The notes under the pieces: generated by a model
What the model was told of the DNA's origin: nothing
Databases searched by the model: none
Seen by the model: only the letters and a program-made list of their open reading frames with translations
Position numbers and translations under genes: made by a program
Shown here: piece after piece, positions 34,523 to 47,870 of the stretch
How the letters are laid out: every line of letters begins with the position of its first letter
Numbering within the stretch: the stretch's first letter is position 1
Source of the DNA: Dendrocalamus latiflorus
Taxonomy: Eukaryota; Streptophyta; Magnoliopsida; Poales; Poaceae
Assembly (NCBI GenBank): GCA_017311315.1
Contig: CM029640.1
Location: forward strand, 14,662,829 to 14,726,828
Length of the DNA: 64,000 bases
Direction: 5' to 3'

Positions 34523-35560
34523 TAAAGTAGTAAACCAAAATCAATTAAGTGGTTTCTTACAATAGATTTTTGTTGATTCATCACTTATAGGGTCAATTGG
34601 TCACTAATGAATAACAATTTTGTACCCACTTACAAGGTTGAGTTGTATCAATTTATATCAGTAGACTAGTACTTTTTTTTGTTTAGGTTGGTTTTAATAG
34701 GTTGGGTCAGTTTGTCAAGCTGGTTATTAACTTTCCTAGAATTATAGTGTTTTTAATAGTTATTTCGTGAGTTATATGAATGTAGTCAGTCGTATTGTAA
34801 GATCATAGGTTTGTTAGGGTTGTAGCTTTTTTTGTACCTCCACACTTTTAGTTTGACGGAATTCAGCACTCACAAAATCATCAGCCTAGAATTTTGTTAC
34901 ACCAAAAGGAGTTGACACAATGTATAATTTAATTTACTTGCACTTTCAACTATTTTTAAACAATATAATTTTCAGGTCTGTGCTTTATTGCCGCCTGAGC
35001 CGTTCATCAGATCATGCCTGTGCAGCTGCACTCCCGGTGGTCAGTGTCTGGGGAGTCGCCGTAGGGGGCTACGCCGACGCCGACTGCAAGACCGAGGGGT
35101 CCCCCACTGCTCACTACCGGAATGCCCGAGCAGCCGCCTAGGCTCACCGGGCGGTGGCTCCGCCTTTGCACATGTTTTTTTTCAAAAGTTTACCTGTGAG
35201 TAGGCTGGGACTGGCCACTGGGCTAAATATGCATGATTGAAGCTAATGTAGTAGTATGACCTGGACTGTTTATAACCTGCGACTTGAAAGTGTAGCATCC
35301 GATTTGGTCCATCCATCTCAGAGCGGGTGGCCCATAATCACGTAAAATCACGGCACTATTAACCATGTAACTTCCCTTCTCAAAGTAAGAATCCTCTTCC
35401 TAGAGTTTCTTACATCAGCTGTCACAGGGTCATTTGGGCTGTCACTGGTAGCAGGAGACAAAGCGCTGTATGTCAGATCCAAATGTATTAGTTTGATAAG
35501 AAAACAATAGCTGCATAGTATACAAAGCTCAACAAAGTTTTACACTGTAGCAAGATGCAT
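34523..35560 (+). repeat. dispersed unit, copy 1, third segment
   Basis: Up to 34975 this matches 42404-42830. From 34980 to 35560 it matches 45640-46211 and 61105-61615. Relative to the copy at 40-54 kb it therefore lacks everything equivalent to 42830-45640. It breaks off after GCAAGATGCAT at 35560. It contains CCCGGTGGTCAGTGTCTGGGG-type G+C-rich words but no convincing gene. Confidence 0.85.
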
Positions 35561-37918
35561 CCTCTCCACCAAAGCAAAAATCAGCCCAAAAAGAATATTC
35601 CATGGAATATTCCCTTGTTTTGGTATTTTCTGGAATTTCCTTTCTAACCGATCTTCCAATCGCTCATTCTCTGTTGTCCGAACTTTGAATCCAATGATTC
35701 AAAATTTTAAATTAATCTAAAATCATAATCTAACTTCTAGTATACATTTTATATGTTTATGATTTTGTTTGAATTTATTTATTTGTATTTCTTGTTTTGC
35801 ACGTAGAACTAGACATTGCCGAAGAAATTCTTGACCCACAACAAGATCCACTCAACATTCAAGAAGGCAAGTCTCCTTCGATCATTTTGTACCTATGTTT
35901 ACCAAAATTATTTTATTATTTTGAATTTAAATGCATTGCTATGTTACATAAAATGATAACTTTTGTCTGAAGGATATTAGTTAATCCAATATTGTTATAC
36001 CCTCATTTGATATTGATAACCATGCACCTTTGTCTCCCTAGGCTTCCCTATCTCAGTATTGATATTATAATTTTATTTGATAATTTTAGAATGGTAGAAT
36101 TGTTTAGACAAGCTTATCTGTCACTATAACCCTATGGGTGGGAATAATGCTATCAAATCTCTAAACAATTGTTTTTATCAAGTGTTTGGCAATAAGTGTT
36201 GGCATTGGTTTATAAAAAAAATAAAATGAACAAAATTGGTTTTAGACTTGGACGGATGGTAAGATGGTTTGGTGCGGATTTAGCACAAGAACTTGTATTG
36301 TGAAAGTACCATCCTAGTCAATTAAGGACCGATGCTTGGGATTGTCCAAACTGAGCACTACTATACAACCACAAGTCTAAATGTGTATGACCTAGATGAT
36401 TAAATTACAAAGGTTTAGTTAGATATCACTAGTGGTAAGTGGGTACTAGGGTTTACTGGTTTTACTCATAGTAAGTCACAGGGATTTATTGTACTCATAC
36501 GGCGTAAGAGGGGCCTTCTGATAATGGTGGATTTATCCTTTCAGCGATGAAACATCAGCGGGTGGTGTCTAGCTAGATTGGAGTGAGGTAAAGGCTTTAT
36601 GATAAATTATCTGGGTCTCATGCTTAATGAAGCATGATGGCTATTAAGATGACTTGTCGCTTGTGGGTAAAGTTGTATAACCTCTGCAGAGTGTAAAACT
36701 ATTCGAATAGACGTGCCTACGGTCAAGAACGGGCAATGTGTACTTTCACATGGAAGATCTTTGTTTTTGGTTTCAAGATTAAAACCTTTTGGGAACTCGG
36801 GAGTGGATAGAACTCTCGGTTGTGTGTCCTGACAGATAAAACCAATGTGGGTAAATAGAACCTGTTTTCTTGAACCTGACGGATAGAACCTTAATACTAG
36901 TGTTGGTGGCTATAACCTTCTCTAGAAAATTATGATAGTTTCAATTATTGCAATTACTTTGTTTAAATTTATGCTTTCAAATATAAACAATGGTAATTGA
37001 AATAAAATGTTGTTTTGTGCCAAAGAACCATATTATCTTTCCTTTATTAAGCCCTACATATAATTGCATTCCCCCCCCCCCCCCCCCCCCAAAACATGTG
37101 GAGTATTCTATGTACTCACATGCTACACTCAAAATCATCTCAGAAGAGTATGAAGACATAGAAGGAGTCTATGACTACTATGTATGTGGATTCAATGAAG
37201 GCTTCCCAGAGCACTAGGTTGTGCTTCCTCAGTCAATTGTCTATGGTGTATTGATAGGCCATCATCAGAGTTTTATTATACTTCCGCTGTGTTTTGTAAG
37301 TTTGAGAGGTCTTGTAACCTCAGTTATAATAAAGTGGCCATAAGGCCTATACTCTTTATTATTGCAATAAAGTATTGCTAGTTATGTAATCATTACTGTT
37401 TAACTGTGTATTAGTTTGATTAGGGACTAGAGCGGTAATACACAGAGGGTTCGGATTCGAAAATCCAATCCCGACAATTATACTATAGGATGTCTAATCA
37501 TCAAGCGTGATATTAGGTGTAAGTAATTGTTCATGGGAACTTAGAATTAAGTGGTTGTTAATATTTTATATGGAATGGAACAGGCTAATTATGGCGTGCT
37601 ATCCTAGACCACTGCTTATTTTATGGGGGTTTTTTTTCATGTTTCCCTTCATCAAAATATTAGATAGATGCAATATCCCTGTAGCCTAGATTTGTGACTA
37701 GCAGAAAGAAATTGCATGCAAATCGGTCATTTTTTATTATTACATCCGCCTTAATCAAGGCCTCAACTAATTGCAGATCAGCAAAAATTTCAGATATAGC
37801 TTATAGTTTAAGACTTTAGGGCTAATTTTGTGCTGTAATTGAAACAGAAAAAAGTATGTAGATAGCTATGTGGGTACTCAAGCAAAATTAATTGTTCCGT
37901 TCATCATTGTCATTCAAC
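35561..37918. other. unassigned remnant, possibly LTR-retrotransposon derived
   Basis: No clear domain was found. A short open stretch near 35800 reads ELDIAEEILDPQQDPL. A region near 37140-37220 reads EEYEDIEGVYDYYVCGFNEG and ends in a stop, followed by a 3'-end-like sequence with AATAAAG words (37330, 37370), suggesting a transcript 3' end. A run of about 22 C residues lies at 37071-37090. Possibly an old retroelement or gene fragment. Confidence 0.3.
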
Positions 37919-37926
37919 CTTCTCCC

Positions 37927-39899
37927 TAGGGATGCAAACGGATCGGATACGGACGGATATTGCTCATCCCGTATCCGTTTCCATATTTTTTGTCGGAGTC
38001 GGAGTCAGATACGGATAGTGCCGGATACGAATACGATTGCGGATATTCTCGGTCACGAATACGGATCGAATACATGCTGCTCCGGATACGGTTAGTCTCG
38101 GTCACGAATATTTAGTCGAATAATGCACGGAAGCAAATTTTACATGACGACAAAGACAAATTAAGCAACTAGTAAATTCTAACTAGCAACATAGCAACTA
38201 GCAAGTAAATATCCTACAAATTATCAATATCCTACAACCAAATCAGAAGAAGATTAGTTTTTAATTGAATGAAGGTGACTAGGTGAGACGTTCTGCAAAT
38301 GAATAAATGACCACATGTTGGACATATAAACTTGGAATAATTTGGTCACAACTCACAACATCCATGAAGCTATTTTTTAATTGAAACTACAACTTTATAA
38401 ACTACAATTGACAGCCAGCAAGCAAGCATTGTTACCAGTAAGCATAACAGATGTGTATACTTCATTTTTGAAGTCAATTTCCAAGGTGCAACAGTTTTTT
38501 TAAATGAAAAGTCAAAATGTGCAGATGTGTATACTTGATTTTTGAAGTCAATGGAAAAACTGCCTTTTGTAGTCATTTTACTGCATACATTGCGTTTGTG
38601 TAACTCAACTAATAATACCTATGTTTTAATGAATCTTTTTCCTTTTCACTCTGCTGGAAGGAATTGATTTCATCCTAGGAAACCTGTAACAACTTATATC
38701 TAATACCATCTGTAACAACTCTGCTTAAAAAAACCCATCTGGAAATTTGCCTACCTCATAAGATCTAGCAGAAGCAAACTATGCAACTGGCTCTATATAT
38801 CTAATACCTTTAACTCATTAACTGCCAAGTTACAACAGACTGAAAAATGCTGATACAAAAAAATGGCAAGCTTATGTTGCATTAGTCATCCATTTTGTAT
38901 TGACATTAATGTAGGACAAAATCGTCTCATGCAACTGATTCTCCAAATAAGGCCAGTATTACTATGCAGTGAAACTAGATACTTTTAGAAGTAAGCTAGC
39001 TGAAAATCAAACCATCTACATGAGTAGTCTGTGGATAAACGGATGCAAAAAACATAGTTTAGCATAATCAATCCTACAGCGAAAATTGATTTAAAGTATG
39101 CTATCCTACAGCATAACTATGGAGAATCTACATATAACCTTGCAAAATTATCGAGTCCCATAGCCCTCACAAGTCACAAGATATGAAATATTGAGCACAA
39201 AAGAGAACACGTAATCACATTTCACCAAATGCCAGATGAAATCATATGAGAGAAAATCACAACAGCATGCCAATACAAAACATCAAAACTGCTCGACTTA
39301 TACCCAAGAAATCAGCAGGAGCTGGCAATTAGCGCCACTATTGATTATTACTAGTTTAATTGTAAGTGTCGCTCCCGATCTGAAGACGAGATCTCGATCT
39401 TACTTGTAAGTGCTGCACTGCCGCTCCGGCGCTCCCGATATGAAGCCAAATCTCGATCTGAACTCCGTAGACGCCGTAGCTCCGCTACCGCTCGCTAGTT
39501 CGCTCGGCACTCACTACCGCTGGTCGGCGGACGGCGGTCGCTACTTCACTCGGCGGCGTCGGCGTTCACTGCCGCTAGGGTTAGTCGGATACTAGGGTAA
39601 CTCGATGCTGGGGGTGGGCTATGGCCTGTGACGCGTCGCCGTCGGGGTGTGGTCAGTCGGATACTCAGATGGATTGGGCTGATTGGGCAATCCGGTAACT
39701 ATCCGAAAAATATCCGGATAATTCCGTATCCGTCAGATATTGTATTTTCCGAATCCGTATCTGTATCCGACAAAAAATATCCGAATCCGTATCCGTATCC
39801 GACAAAAAATTCGGATATCCGAGAATATGCTCTGAATTATATCCGAATTAAAATGGACGGACGATCGGTCGGGAAATATCCGCTCCATTTGCACCACTA
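37927..39899. mobile_element. hAT non-autonomous element, 1,973 bp
   Basis: Perfect 8-bp target duplication CTTCTCCC (37919-37926 and 39900-39907). Ends are TAGGGATGCAAACGGATCGG and, as complement, TAGTGGTGCAAATGGAGCGG. Subterminal tracts of CGGATACGGATA / TATCCGTATCCG words occur at both ends. The interior is A+T-rich with a G+C-rich block (39360-39660) and no transposase. Confidence 0.92.
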
Positions 39900-39977
39900 C
39901 TTCTCCCTGTCATGAACTCCAGCAATGCAATGCATCTGCATGATATATGTTTATCATATCTCATGGTGTGCATTCCC

Positions 39978-40424
39978 ATTGTGGCGTTTCTACTTATGAT
40001 GCTACAAGCCTACAACGCATTCAATGTGGGCCTTGGCTCGTATTGTCGGACTTGCACACTATATTGCTTGGCTCATACCAGTTATTTGTCATAGTATTTT
40101 TTTCCTCTTTGTTTGTTTTAGTTGTAATCATTTTTATGTGTATAAATCTCTAGGTTTAGGAAAGTTTTTTTTTATTTGTTTTAACACCGGCTGCGGAAAA
40201 GTCTATGTTTAATGTAGTGAACATAACGGTCCAAAATTACTTTTTAAAATATGAAATGCATACTAATTTTCTAATTTTTATTATACGTAAATTTTGTTTA
40301 TTTTTGTATAAAAACATCATCTTACTCAAAAGTTATAATCAATAGTAGGCATTCAAACTCTTTTTTTATTTTGTTTGGTTGGATGCGTGCTAGTCGTGAT
40401 TAGTTGCAATATTCAAGGATTAAC
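39978..40424 (+). repeat. dispersed unit, copy 2, first segment
   Basis: Starts near GTGGCGTTTCTACTTATG, which also occurs at 56078. It matches 11290-11601 from 40120 on. The segment ends at GGATTAAC, where the second CACTA is inserted. No gene. Confidence 0.8.
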
Positions 40425-42178
40425 CATTACTATAAAAAGGGTTATCACAGACGGTTAAAAACTGTCATCACAGAGGTTTTTTGAACCGCCTGAATTTATG
40501 TGTCAGTGATAATCAAAGGTTATCATAGATGATTTGTGAGCCGTCTGTGATAAATACATCACATACGGTTTATAACTAGAACCGTCTGTCAAGAACACTA
40601 TCATAGACGGTTCTAGCTACCAACCGTCTGTGATGTGTGAGTATCACAGACGGTTTGGTATATAGAACCGTCTGTGATACTTCATCACAGACGGTTGGTA
40701 TATAGAACCGTTTGTGATACTTCTCCATCACAGATGGTTTCTGGTTCGAGTCGTCTGTGATAATTCTTCACAGATGGTTTATACCACAAAACCGTCTGTG
40801 ATAGTTCATTCTATACATAAATTTTTTCTATTTTTCGGCTAGCATCGGGAATGTTAACTATATCATTTGAAAACAAGAAAATACAGCAACAAACACAGCA
40901 ACACATTCTATTTCCATTAAGATTACAATCCACTATTGCAACATCACATGATATCGAGTAGGTTACCCATAGCACTGCATACACAAGAAGACGCTTACTA
41001 TTTTACAAAAATAAGCTTCACGACTACAAATTCAGAAAAATACTTACACTACAAGAAATTTCAGGCTAATATAAGCTAGACGTATACATCTTTTGTTAAA
41101 CTACAATCTAAAGCAAGTGGTGTGGGAAAATTTTCAAGTAGCAGAAATAAAAAGGCAACAAACACCATTTTCAGCTTCTATGACAAAATCAATAGCTTCT
41201 ATGTCGGCGACTTAGAATAGTGCAGATTTGCCATTACCTTCTTCCTTTCCATCTTGCTGCAAAAGAAATTTCAGTCGCCCTTGCCGAACCCCTTCCCACC
41301 CTTGCCGCACACAAACGAGTTGGAGTAGTACTGGTGGTATTGGTTCTTCGAGTAGGGACAAGGGTTAATAAGGGGTGAGAGGTGGGGAGAAGAACAGTGC
41401 CTGTCGTTCGATGAGGAGAGAATGGACGGGTGAGATCGGAATCCTGGGGGATATGCCGCGGATCGGTGACGTGGCGGGACATCACAGATGATTCGGATTA
41501 TAAACCATCTATGATAGAGACATCACAGACGGTTCATAATAAAAACAGTCTATGATAACAAGAGATATCATAGATGGTTTATAACAAAAATAGTCGGTGA
41601 TAATGGCGTCACAAAGAAATATATCGATATAATATAAATAACTAGTCTCAAAATATAAAATTGCAAAATTTTATATGGCTTATATATACTAGTTTGAAAG
41701 GTTTCGATGAGATCTACAACTTTGTAGTTGAGGTGAAACCCAAATTCCGAAGGGAAGATCAAAAATTTTGGCCAAAACAGAAACTGAAAACCTTAAACAC
41801 AAATTTGGAGCTAAAGATGGCCAATTTTAAGGGTCTTAGAGGGCGACTAGCACAAGGTGGTCATTTGTTTCAATCAGGCACGTCGTTAGCTTTCCAACGA
41901 GTACAAGAACGTCGAAAACGGACACCATATGCAAACGTTATGCTCGTTTTACTAAAAGTGTCTCAAAACTGAATTCTACTCGGACTCGGGTGGGAGATTA
42001 TAAAATTTTAGAGGATTGCGAGATGGGAAACATATCACAGATGGTTTTTAATACAAACCGTCTGTGATAACTTTATTATCACATATAGTTTTTAATACAA
42101 ACCGTCTATGAAGTATCACAGACGATTTAAATAAAAACCCGTCTCTGATGTCTGCCATTATCACATACGGTTCTTATC
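40425..42178. mobile_element. CACTA relic, non-autonomous
   Basis: Begins CATTACTATAAAAAGGG (a decayed CACTACTA end) and is filled at both sides with CACAGACGGTT-type repeats (40440-40805 and 41480-42175). The interior of about 650 bp has no transposase. The right terminus is degraded, and the flanking unit sequence equivalent to 14986-15275 is missing. It uses the same repeat words as the 19-kb CACTA, so it is a family member that could once have been moved by it. Confidence 0.85.
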
Positions 42179-42184
42179 ATAATG

Positions 42185-43474
42185 ATGATGATGTGGTGCT
42201 GCAAATGATGATGTGAATGTGTGCTGGTTACTTCGTAATGCATAACGGAGTAGTTCTCATGTATATGTGTAATTAGCCTAGCATAAGGTGTGCTAACTGT
42301 TTGTGTGAGAATTTCAGTAATTTTGTATGTGAATTTACTGTTCTTCTATAGCTTAGGTTTACTATTCTTCCAGTTTAATTTAGTAAAGCAGTAAACCAAA
42401 ATCGTTTAAGTGGTTTCTTAGAACAGATTTTTGTTGATTCATCACTTATATGGTCAATTGGTCACTAATGAATAACAATTTTGTGCTCCCTTGCCAGGTT
42501 GAGTTATATCAATTTATATCTGTAGACTGGTACTTTTTTTGTTTAGGTTGGTTTTATAGGTTGGGTGAGATTGTCATGCTGGTTATTAACTTTCTTAGAA
42601 TTATAGTGTTTTAATAGTTATTTCGTGAGTTATATGAATGTAATCAGTCCTACTGTGAGATAACAGGTTTGTTAGGGTTGTAGCTTTTTTCTGTACCTCC
42701 ACACTTTTAGTTTGAAGGAATTCAGCACTCACAAAATCATCATCCTGGAATTTAGTTACACCACAAGGAATTGGTACAATGTATAATTTAATTTACTTGC
42801 ACTTTCTACTATTTTTAAACAATATAATTTACGTAAAAAATGTTTTTATCTTATATAAAAATGGTATAAAGCTGTGCAAAATAAACTTAATACAGTTTTT
42901 TTCACCTTACCTGCAAGATAGAGGGAGCGGTTGGGTGTAATCATTCAATATGTTACAACAAACTAGTAAATGAAGTGTGTCCCTACAAGGTTTTTGTTTT
43001 GTCCAAAATAAAGAAGTTATGAAACTTGTATTATTATGAGCATATACACCCCACTTTTCTCATTTATGTATAAATTTCTTTTTCCATATGAACGTAAGTT
43101 TTTTCTTACCTTCATGGGTTCAGGAATTGTACTAGGACTATTGAGGTCATTGTAATTGTACTTGCTTTCATCATCTTGTTTATCAGCCAGCATGTTCTAA
43201 TTATTTGTTTTTCTACATTTCATACATTAGTTATAACAAAACAATTTGTTCTAAGACTGTCCCTTGGCCCACGGTTAAAACATACTAAAAAAGGAATGGG
43301 TTGCTGTTTGAGCCACACACCTGGTAATATGCTTTTGCATTTTGAGGTTGCCATTGCCATTCGAGACCCAGTGAATGCCGCCCTACATATTGTACTGTTC
43401 TACTTTCTTTTTTACAGTAACTCTAAGCGTTTTACATATAGTAAATTTCATTTAAGATATACAATTCTCATGTT
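42185..43474 (+). repeat. dispersed unit, copy 2, second segment (CACTA empty site)
   Basis: Matches 15270-15509 plus 34526-34975 as one unbroken run, proving the 19-kb CACTA insertion. From 42905 on it matches 56290-56815. Non-coding: a short open frame near 43176 includes conserved words shared with 56440 but no known domain. Confidence 0.85.
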
Positions 43475-44500
43475 CAGTGGCAGAGCTAGGATTTTGTGGG
43501 AGCCTGGGCACGACGCGAGGCCAAGTATAGCTATAAGTACGAATAAATCCATATACACATGACACAAGGACAGTTGATATCCACAAAAGTTTTAAAATCG
43601 AGTACACATTTGAATGTTTATAGATGAAAAAAAGTAAGATACGATAACAAGTACCTCAGTACGACATTACGAAAGCATCGATGAGTCGCCAACAAAAGTC
43701 CAATCAGACATCCAGAAGAGATTCTAGAAAAAAATAGATATAGAGATTAATGTATCGTATAACATTGCAATGCATTGACATTGAAGAGACAGAGAAATGG
43801 ACTAATCCCGCCTACGAGGAAAATTCATTTTATGAGTCTTCATGGCTTGAAATTATTGGGTAATGGTAACATCGGAAAGTGATTTAAATATCTCCCGCTT
43901 GTTTCAACCAAAAACCTCCTCATTTATAAAACCTGATAATTCACAATTTTTCAGTTCACAAAATTTCCAGTCCACACTAAATTCATAATTTACTAACTTT
44001 CGCCTAGATTTGAACTACTTGAGCCCAATTTAAAACAATACTCTAAGTCTATATCTAAGTGTCTGACATACTAACTCACTGCCTCACCGGTCATAATCTG
44101 ATTACTTCCACAATCCACATTTAGAAGCACTAGAGTTCTCTCGAGGTTTGAACTTCTTTCTATTTTGAGTTTTTTTGCAATTGAAAACAGCTACCACTAG
44201 GGGATAGCTCTAGTGAAATTTGAAGTGTACTACCCAAACAATCAAAACAAGTTGGAAGGATAAACAGCAAGCCACTAAAGAAGATACAGTTCATTTTTCA
44301 GGTGGTGCCCAACAACCAGATCTACCAACACTTATGACAGATCGAGCCGATTTGAGTCCATACCTTCAGTTTTTGGGGAGGAAGTCAACCCAAATTTGAG
44401 GGAGAGGAAGAAGAGAAGACCCGTGGATGGATCCCGAAGTTGCCGGCGTCGGTAGGCCAGTCATCACCACAGCCCATGGGAGTGGTCCTCCTTGCAGTCC
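43475..44500. mobile_element. probable hAT-like insertion, right end not defined
   Basis: The copy at 56810 lacks this segment. It begins CAGTGGCAGAGCTAGGATTTT, close to the CAGTGGCGGA-type ends of the hAT at 12626-13567. I could not place the other end. The interior is A+T-rich, with G+C-rich sequence after 44380. Confidence 0.4.
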
Positions 44501-44681
44501 CCTCGTCGGCGCGGCCGCCAGTGCCTCGCTCAGCCACCACCGTTGAGCGGCCAAGTGAAGCATGCCCAAGCAGCCAAGCTGCAACTAACTGAGTGAGGCA
44601 GAGGCGCAGATACTCGGGATAATTCGACGGAACGGCCGAACAAGATGGAGTGGCTTCGTCTCATGGAGTCTGGTCTAGAGA

Positions 44682-45560
44682 TAGGGGTGAAAGCGGATTG
44701 GATAGTTTCCGACTGATCCGGATGAAAACGGATACGAAATGTGTCGGATCGGATTTTCTTCGGATAATTCTCGGATTGGATACGAATACGGATTTTTTTT
44801 GTCATATACGGATACGAATACAATAGGTCTGATATCCAGTGAATACGAATATGGATTATCAGGATAATACGAAAACGGATATCCGGGATTTCAGCCCAAC
44901 ATTGCCTAGCCCAAGTCAGCCTCTCTCATCTCCCCTGCGACCAGCCCACTAGCCCAACTAAGCCATAAGCCTCTATTACCATTAGGCATTAGGTTCCTTA
45001 GTCATATTAAATTACAAACACCACTAGCAAATATTTATGTTTATTAAAAAATAAATTCAATATTGTCGGTGGATTAAAATTTGTACCGATTAATTGATGT
45101 ACTCCCGTTTAAATTATTTTGATGCAAATTTAAATACTTAATTAATTTATTAGTCACATGTAAATGGTAGAAATCCATTAAGAATTATTTAGGACTTTAG
45201 AAAAAATTAACTGCTACTTGAAGGTTTAAAATCTATACAACGGTATGACTATTGTGTATAAAAATACTTATGAATGTATGACTATGCTTGTTTAGATTTC
45301 ATGAATGTTTTGACAAGATAAACTATTTATGTGTTTTCATTGATTTTGGATGTATAGTTTAAGGGGTTTCTCATGTTCCGATAAATATTCGTCACCGTAT
45401 TCGTTTCGATTCGTATTCGCTCCGTATTTGTATTCGATATTATTGGTATTTGTATTTGTATCCGAGGTATCCGTATTCGTATCCGTATCCGAGAAAAAAA
45501 TATGAAAAAAAAATATGATAGAGACATTATCCGTCCGTATTCGATCCGTTTGCATCCCTA
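44682..45560. mobile_element. hAT non-autonomous element, 879 bp
   Basis: Perfect 8-bp target duplication TCTAGAGA (44674-44681 and 45561-45568). Ends are TAGGGGTGAAAGCGGAT and, as complement, TAGGGATGCAAACGGAT. Same end type and CGGATACGAATACG subterminal words as the element at 37927-39899. The empty site is seen at 61017-61030 (GTCTAGAGATGTCG). No coding capacity. Confidence 0.94.
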
Positions 45561-45568
45561 TCTAGAGA

Positions 45569-46211
45569 TGCCGCTAGGCCTGGGTGCTTGCTAGGCCATG
45601 ATGCCAATTGGACTAATGGGCCATGCTGGGTCGTTGTGTTGCCGCCTGGGCTGTTCATCAGTTCATGCCTGTGCAGCTGCACTCCCAGTGGTCAGGGCCT
45701 GGGAAGTCGCCGTAGGGGGCTACGCCGATGCCGACTGCAAGACTGGGGTCCCCCACTACTCGCTGTCGAAATGCACGAGCAGTCGCCCAGGCTCACCGGG
45801 CGGTGGCTCCGCCTTTGCACATGTTTTTTTTTCAAAATTTTACCAGTGAGTAGGCTGGGACTGGCGACTGGGCTAAATATGGATGATTGAAGCTAATGTA
45901 GTAGTATGACCTAGACTGTCTGTAACTTGCGACTTGAAAGTGTAGCATCCGATTTGGTCCATCCATCTCAGAGCGGGTGGCCCATAATCACGTAAAATCA
46001 CGGTACTGTTTACCATGTAACTTCCCTTCTCAAAGTAAGAATCCTCTTCCTAGAGTTTCTTACATCAGCTGTCCTAGGGTTATTTGGGCTGTCACTGGTA
46101 GCAGGAGACACAAAGCGATGTATGTCAGATCCAAATGTATTAGTTTGATAAGAAAACAATAGCTGCATACTATACAAAGCGCAACGAAGTTTTACACTGT
46201 AGCAAGATGCA
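45569..46211 (+). repeat. dispersed unit, copy 2, third segment
   Basis: Close to 34980-35560 and 61045-61617; also partly to 56825-57235. Four copies in the window. Non-coding, with a G+C-rich start (GCAGCTGCACTCCC) and the block TTTGGTCCATCCATCTCAGA. Confidence 0.88.
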
Positions 46212-46611
46212 TAATACCTATATTATAGCCGGGGGAATTCCCGGCTCCTCACCGAGGCCACGTCAGCTTTTATGCGAAAAAGTCCCTGCGTTTTCCAAAA
46301 TTACATAAAGGTCCTCCATTCTCGCAAAAAGATCCCTGTCAGGTTTTTCCGGAAAACACCCTCTACTTCACCGAAATTGCGTATTCTTTGTTGGATAGAA
46401 CTCCGTGTGGTTTTCCAAAATTATGTACAGGTCCTCATTTAGTTACGTATATGTCCTTACAGGTCCTCGGTTTTTTGCGAAAAAGACCTTTGGTTTTTCC
46501 GAAATTATACATGTGTCCTCGATTTTTTTAAGAAACTCCATGAATTATCATCTCTTTTACTTCGGTCCACACGGTAGCTAACACGACGTGTCGCCGCGCT
46601 TACGCAGCTAG
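46212..46611 (+). mobile_element. small Helitron-like insertion, 400 bp
   Basis: Absent from the related copy at 61617 (GATGCATTGTACATAG), so the edges are defined by comparison: insertion between A and T without target duplication. The 3' end is CTAG, preceded by the compact palindrome-like ACACGACGTGT and a G+C-rich stretch. The 5' end is TAATACC rather than the canonical TC. The interior repeats phrases such as TTTTGCGAAAAAG. Confidence 0.55.
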
Positions 46612-46779
46612 TTGTACTTAAGACACTTAGTTCATCATACAAAAATAATGATGAATTGTTGCCATATCAATTTTTTGTACCACTGTCAGACCTACTCCAA
46701 TCTCGAATCACCCTGTGCACGGAATGTGTAACATTTTTTTTAGGGATCTTTGATATGGGCCTGTTTACTTTTGTTTTTC
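46612..46779 (+). repeat. dispersed unit, copy 2, fourth segment
   Basis: Matches 61617-61785 (CATCGTACAAAAATAACGAT, CACCCTGTGCACGGAATGT, GGGATCTTTGATATGGGCCT). It is the spacer between two Helitron-like insertions. Confidence 0.85.
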
Positions 46780-46901
46780 TCTACCCCTCTATAATACACC
46801 AAAATTTTCTTTACTAAATCCACCCCCTCAACCACCCCCACAGTCATGCCTAATCTAAGTCCACCCAGATTTGTGTACCAAAGTAATCCAACTTCATACA
46901 A

Positions 46902-47870
46902 ATGAATAGCCTGGATCTCTCCTCAAGCCTTCTTTTCTTACTCATTGAAGATCCTAAGGCCAAAATCATTCGGATCATGCACATCATTGAACCCAGAACC
47001 CCACCCCACCCCACACCCACGCACACGCCCCCGACGCTGCCTCCACCCCGCGATACCCGTCTCCACCCCGAAACCCGTGCGTCCGTTCTCCACATCTCTT
47101 TCTCCCGCAAACCGCTCCGCCTCGATTCCTCCGCAGACTTCACTCCGTCCTCGCCTCCTCCCCACAGATCCCCCACCGAGACGACCTCCGTCCTCGCCTC
47201 CTCCCCACAGATCCTCCGCCACTCTCCTCCTCCCCACAAATCCTCCGCCGCTCTCCTCCTCCCCACAGATCCTCCGTCGAGACCTCCGTCGTCGCCTCCT
47301 CCCCACAGAGTCCTCCGCCGCTCCTCCGCCACCTTCTCCACCTTCTACTCTTATGCCGCCAGTCCTCCTCTCCGGCCACACCTCCACCGCGCCGCCCCTT
47401 GCTTCCCGGTCCAGATCGGCGCCGGCGCCCACTTCTCCATCCGGCCGCCGTTTCTCCACATCCGCCGCCGCCCTCTACACCGGCCGCCTCCCTTCTCCTC
47501 CTTGCCATCTACTCCGACCGCCGACGCCCCTCATCTCCTCCAGATTCACCGGGGCGCAACCTCACCACCTCCGGCCGTCGACATCACCGTCACCTCTCCC
47601 CGTCGCTCCTCATCGCATCCTCCCGTGCGCCGCCGACGCCTCAACAGCTCCACCACCGGCGCATCACCACTCCACCGACGGCGGCTTCTTCACTGCTTCC
47701 CCTTCAGCGCCGCCACTGGCCACCACTTCATCGACTCATCGGCGACATCTCCACTTCACCGACAGCCTCCCCTCTGCTTCCCCTGCTGCTGCTTCATTTC
47801 TTCGGTTCATCCCCAAATTCATCTCCCTTTACCTCTTTGCTGATTCTCAATTACTATTCAACTGAATTGC
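46902..47870 (+). other. Pro/Ser-rich open region, probably not a gene
   Basis: Two overlapping long open frames (about 306-313 codons) of extreme Pro/Ser/Thr/His composition, with open antisense frames as well. A minisatellite-like run of CTCCTCCCCACAGATCCTCC (47150-47320) accounts for part of it. No domain is recognised. It may be a captured 5' leader/first exon region, since CCACAG words mimic splice sites. Confidence 0.3.

Noticed and set aside
37071..37092. Run of about 22 C residues
   Set aside because: Simple homopolymer, length prone to sequencing error; no function inferred.
46850..47508. Three long antisense frames (122-173 codons), Gly/Arg-rich
   Set aside because: Mirror of a C-rich low-complexity region; open on both strands, no domain.
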